Source: Selenomonadales bacterium (lineage in GTDB: Bacteria > Bacillota > Clostridia > Christensenellales > QALW01). Taken from it: a DNA stretch of 7,719 nucleotides. Below are positions 6,386 to 7,719 of this stretch, piece by piece. A program made the translations under genes and the position numbers. Position 1 is the stretch's first letter. The number at the start of each line of letters is the position of its first letter. The stretch is taken from positions 1-7,719 of the forward strand of contig QALW01000006.1 of assembly GCA_003150515.1 (NCBI GenBank), read 5' to 3'. A model generated the notes under the pieces. That model worked only from the letters and a program-made list of their open reading frames with translations, searched no databases and had not been told where the DNA came from.

Positions 6386-6480
6386 GGGGGCGGCTCTTTG
6401 GCAGGCGCTTTAAAAGCGCCTGCAGGGGCGCGCGGGCGCGCCCCGCGGCCGGGGAACCCGGCCGCCAAAGAGCCGCCCCC
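6386..6480. repeat. Cloverleaf palindrome: 17-bp outer stem with three arms (palindrome C)
   Basis: The outer stem pairs 6386-6402 with 6464-6480 perfectly. Inside are three consecutive hairpins: 6401-6410 with 6414-6423 (8-10 bp), 6425-6432 with 6437-6444 (8 bp, loop CGGG) and 6446-6453 with 6457-6464 (8 bp, loop GAA). Only a few bases remain unpaired, giving a four-way junction. It is not a tRNA: the outer stem is far longer than 7 bp, and there is no TTC-type T-loop or anticodon arm. Confidence 0.9.
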
Positions 6481-6507
6481 GTTCACCCCCGCCCACCCGC
6501 CCCTTCC

Positions 6508-6537
6508 TGGACCGCAATAACGCTCGTATGATATAAT
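6508..6537 (+). promoter_or_regulatory. Extended -10 promoter for the glycosyltransferase gene
   Basis: A perfect TATAAT (6532-6537) is preceded by TG at 6529-6530, the extended -10 arrangement. A -35-like TGGACC (6508-6513, four of six matches) lies 18 bases upstream. The predicted start near 6544 leaves a leader of about 55 bases, containing a CCGCCC/GGGCGG hairpin (6550-6555 with 6568-6573). Confidence 0.75.
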
Positions 6538-6598
6538 AACTCAACAAGCCCGCCCGGGGCAAAACTTGGGCGGTTTAAAGAACTTTCGGGGGGAAAAC

Positions 6599-7648
6599 AT
6601 GCAGATTTCCATAGGTATAGCGGCGTATAATGAGGAAAAGCATCTGCCGCGCCTGTTTAAAGACCTTTGCGCCCAGGATTATCCCAAGAATGAGATAGAG
6701 CTTATTTTTGCGGACGGGTGCTCTTCAGACGCAACACGCTCTATGCTTGAAAGCTTTGCGCAGGAGGAAAACGGCTTCAGGCGCATATTGATATTGGAGA
6801 ATAAAAAGGTGTGGCAGGCCTCTGCGCACAATCTTATAATAGAGAATTTTACAGGGGACGCGCTTATAAAGGTGGACGCGCACGCCTCTCTGCCCGCTGA
6901 TTTTATTTCCGCCTGCGCGCGCAGACTGGAGCAGGAGGCGGTGTGCGGCGGCCCGCGCCCCTGCATAACCGATTCGGATTCGCCTGCCAGAAGGCTGCTC
7001 TTAACGGCCGAAACGTCTATGTTCGGCTCGGGCTTTGCTATCTACCGGCGCGCCGATAAACCCGGATATGTAAGCAGTATATTTCATATTGCGTGCCGGC
7101 GCGAGGTGTTCTTAAAGACAGGCGGATATAACGAGGCGCTAAGGCGTACGGAGGATAACGAATTTTCTTTCCGGCTGCGCCAGAACGGCTATAAAATCTG
7201 CTGTGATCCGCAAATCCGTTCGTATCAGCTCATTCGCCCCACCCTGAAAGGCATGCTTAAGCAAAAGGCGGGTAACGGCTACTGGATAGGCCTGACGCTG
7301 GGCGTTTGCCCCGGATGCGTCTCTCTTTTTCATCTTGTGCCCGCAGCGTTTGTGCTGGGAATAATTTTGACGGCGGTTTTGGCCGCGCTGGGCGTGATAT
7401 GGCCTGTTTTGGCTATGTGGGGCGCGTATCTGGCCGTTGATATATTGATGAGCGTTACGGCCGTTAAGGGCAAGCCCTTTTATATGCTGGAATTATGCCT
7501 GCCCGTGCTCTTTCTTATGCTGCACGTTGCTTACGGGCTGGGCACGCTTTGGGGAATGCTTTCCGTTCCCTTTAAAGCGGGAAAATGCAGAAGGTGCGAT
7601 TCTGCGCAAAGGGTTAAGAACGCTCTTAATTCAAAAAAGCAGTTTTGA
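6599..7648 (+). CDS. ExoA-like family 2 glycosyltransferase, membrane-anchored
   Basis: This 349-residue protein has a GT-A fold N-terminal domain and a hydrophobic C-terminus. It probably transfers a sugar from a nucleotide-sugar to a lipid-linked or polymer acceptor at the cytoplasmic membrane face. Motifs in order are ISIGIAAYNEE (3-13), FADGCSSDAT (37-46, nucleotide binding), KVDAHASLP (91-99, DxD-like metal site with D93), RTEDNEFSFRLRQNGYKI (183-200, ED acidic pair E185/D186) and QKAGNGYW (222-229). Membrane segments lie near 244-266, 268-288 and 297-322. The overall pattern resembles succinoglycan ExoA-type enzymes; the sugar and acceptor cannot be told. ATG at 6599 follows GGGGGG with a 5-base gap, which could pair with the anti-Shine-Dalgarno sequence through one G-U. 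TTG at 6566 would only add an unconserved tail. It has its own promoter and is followed at once by a giant hairpin. Confidence 0.92.
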   Translation: MQISIGIAAYNEEKHLPRLFKDLCAQDYPKNEIELIFADGCSSDATRSMLESFAQEENGFRRILILENKKVWQASAHNLIIENFTGDALIKVDAHASLPADFISACARRLEQEAVCGGPRPCITDSDSPARRLLLTAETSMFGSGFAIYRRADKPGYVSSIFHIACRREVFLKTGGYNEALRRTEDNEFSFRLRQNGYKICCDPQIRSYQLIRPTLKGMLKQKAGNGYWIGLTLGVCPGCVSLFHLVPAAFVLGIILTAVLAALGVIWPVLAMWGAYLAVDILMSVTAVKGKPFYMLELCLPVLFLMLHVAYGLGTLWGMLSVPFKAGKCRRCDSAQRVKNALNSKKQF

Positions 7649-7654
7649 AAAACG

Positions 7655-7719
7655 GCGGGGGGTAGGCATTTAGGCCGTCCGCGCTGAAAGCGCGGACGGC
7701 CTAAATGCCTACCCCCCGC
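7655..7719. repeat. Perfect 31-bp hairpin after the glycosyltransferase (palindrome D)
   Basis: Arms 7655-7685 and 7689-7719 are exact reverse complements around a 3-base GAA loop. The stem starts 6 bases after the stop codon and reaches the last base of the window, so the true arms may be longer. It could terminate the glycosyltransferase transcript, but any T-run would lie outside the window. Its design (outer G-run, T-rich middle, GGCCG, inner GCGC) parallels palindrome A. Confidence 0.93.

Noticed and set aside
6386..6480. tRNA gene suggested by the cloverleaf
   Set aside because: The outer stem is 17 bp, no CCA end or T-loop sequence is present, and the arms do not match tRNA arm lengths.
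6217..6531. Short open frames on both strands in the palindrome array
   Set aside because: The products are arginine-, alanine-, proline- and glycine-rich and mirror each other across the palindromes. They have no ribosome binding sites and follow from the GC-rich repeats.
6566..6598. Upstream TTG start for the glycosyltransferase
   Set aside because: It has no ribosome binding site and adds 11 residues before the conserved first strand; ATG at 6599 fits better.

Overview
The window looks like chromosomal DNA from a low-to-mid GC member of the Bacillota, most likely an uncultured Clostridia-type lineage. That is an inference from three things. The arginyl- and glutamyl-tRNA synthetases have Clostridia-like sequences, several genes have strong Shine-Dalgarno sites, and there are sigma-A-type promoters close to consensus. 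No phage, transposase, CRISPR, tRNA or rRNA gene is visible. The coding genes are housekeeping or envelope genes; the unusual material lies between them.

Layout. Five genes run on the minus strand. In transcription order they are uppP (5958-5125, undecaprenyl-diphosphatase), argS (4914-3211, arginyl-tRNA synthetase), a YjdF/DUF2238-like membrane protein (2989-2195), gltX (2191-740, glutamyl-tRNA synthetase) and a short, degenerate TIM-barrel-like protein (532-146). The membrane-protein gene and gltX are 3 bases apart and almost certainly share a transcript. The other gaps are about 210 bases each and full of GC-rich palindromes. Divergently, on the plus strand, is an ExoA-like family 2 glycosyltransferase (6599-7648).

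The 640-base gap between uppP and the glycosyltransferase is the most striking region. It holds two opposed promoters: minus TTGACA-17-TAAAAT at 6242-6214, and plus with an extended -10 at 6508-6537. Between them is a tightly packed array of three large palindromes (6263-6480): a perfect 32-bp hairpin, a 22-bp hairpin with one mismatch, and a cloverleaf with a 17-bp outer stem and three 8-bp arms. One and three bases separate the units. Neither promoter would transcribe the array, which points to a role for the folded DNA or to a separate transcript. A further perfect 31-bp hairpin follows the glycosyltransferase and ends exactly at the window edge.

Other dispersed repeats are a 73-bp element found twice (68 of 73 identical), each downstream of a minus-strand gene, and a smaller palindromic unit found in opposite orientations near gltX and the membrane-protein gene. 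Functionally, uppP (lipid-carrier recycling) and the glycosyltransferase (surface polysaccharide) both belong to envelope glycan assembly, while argS and gltX charge tRNAs.
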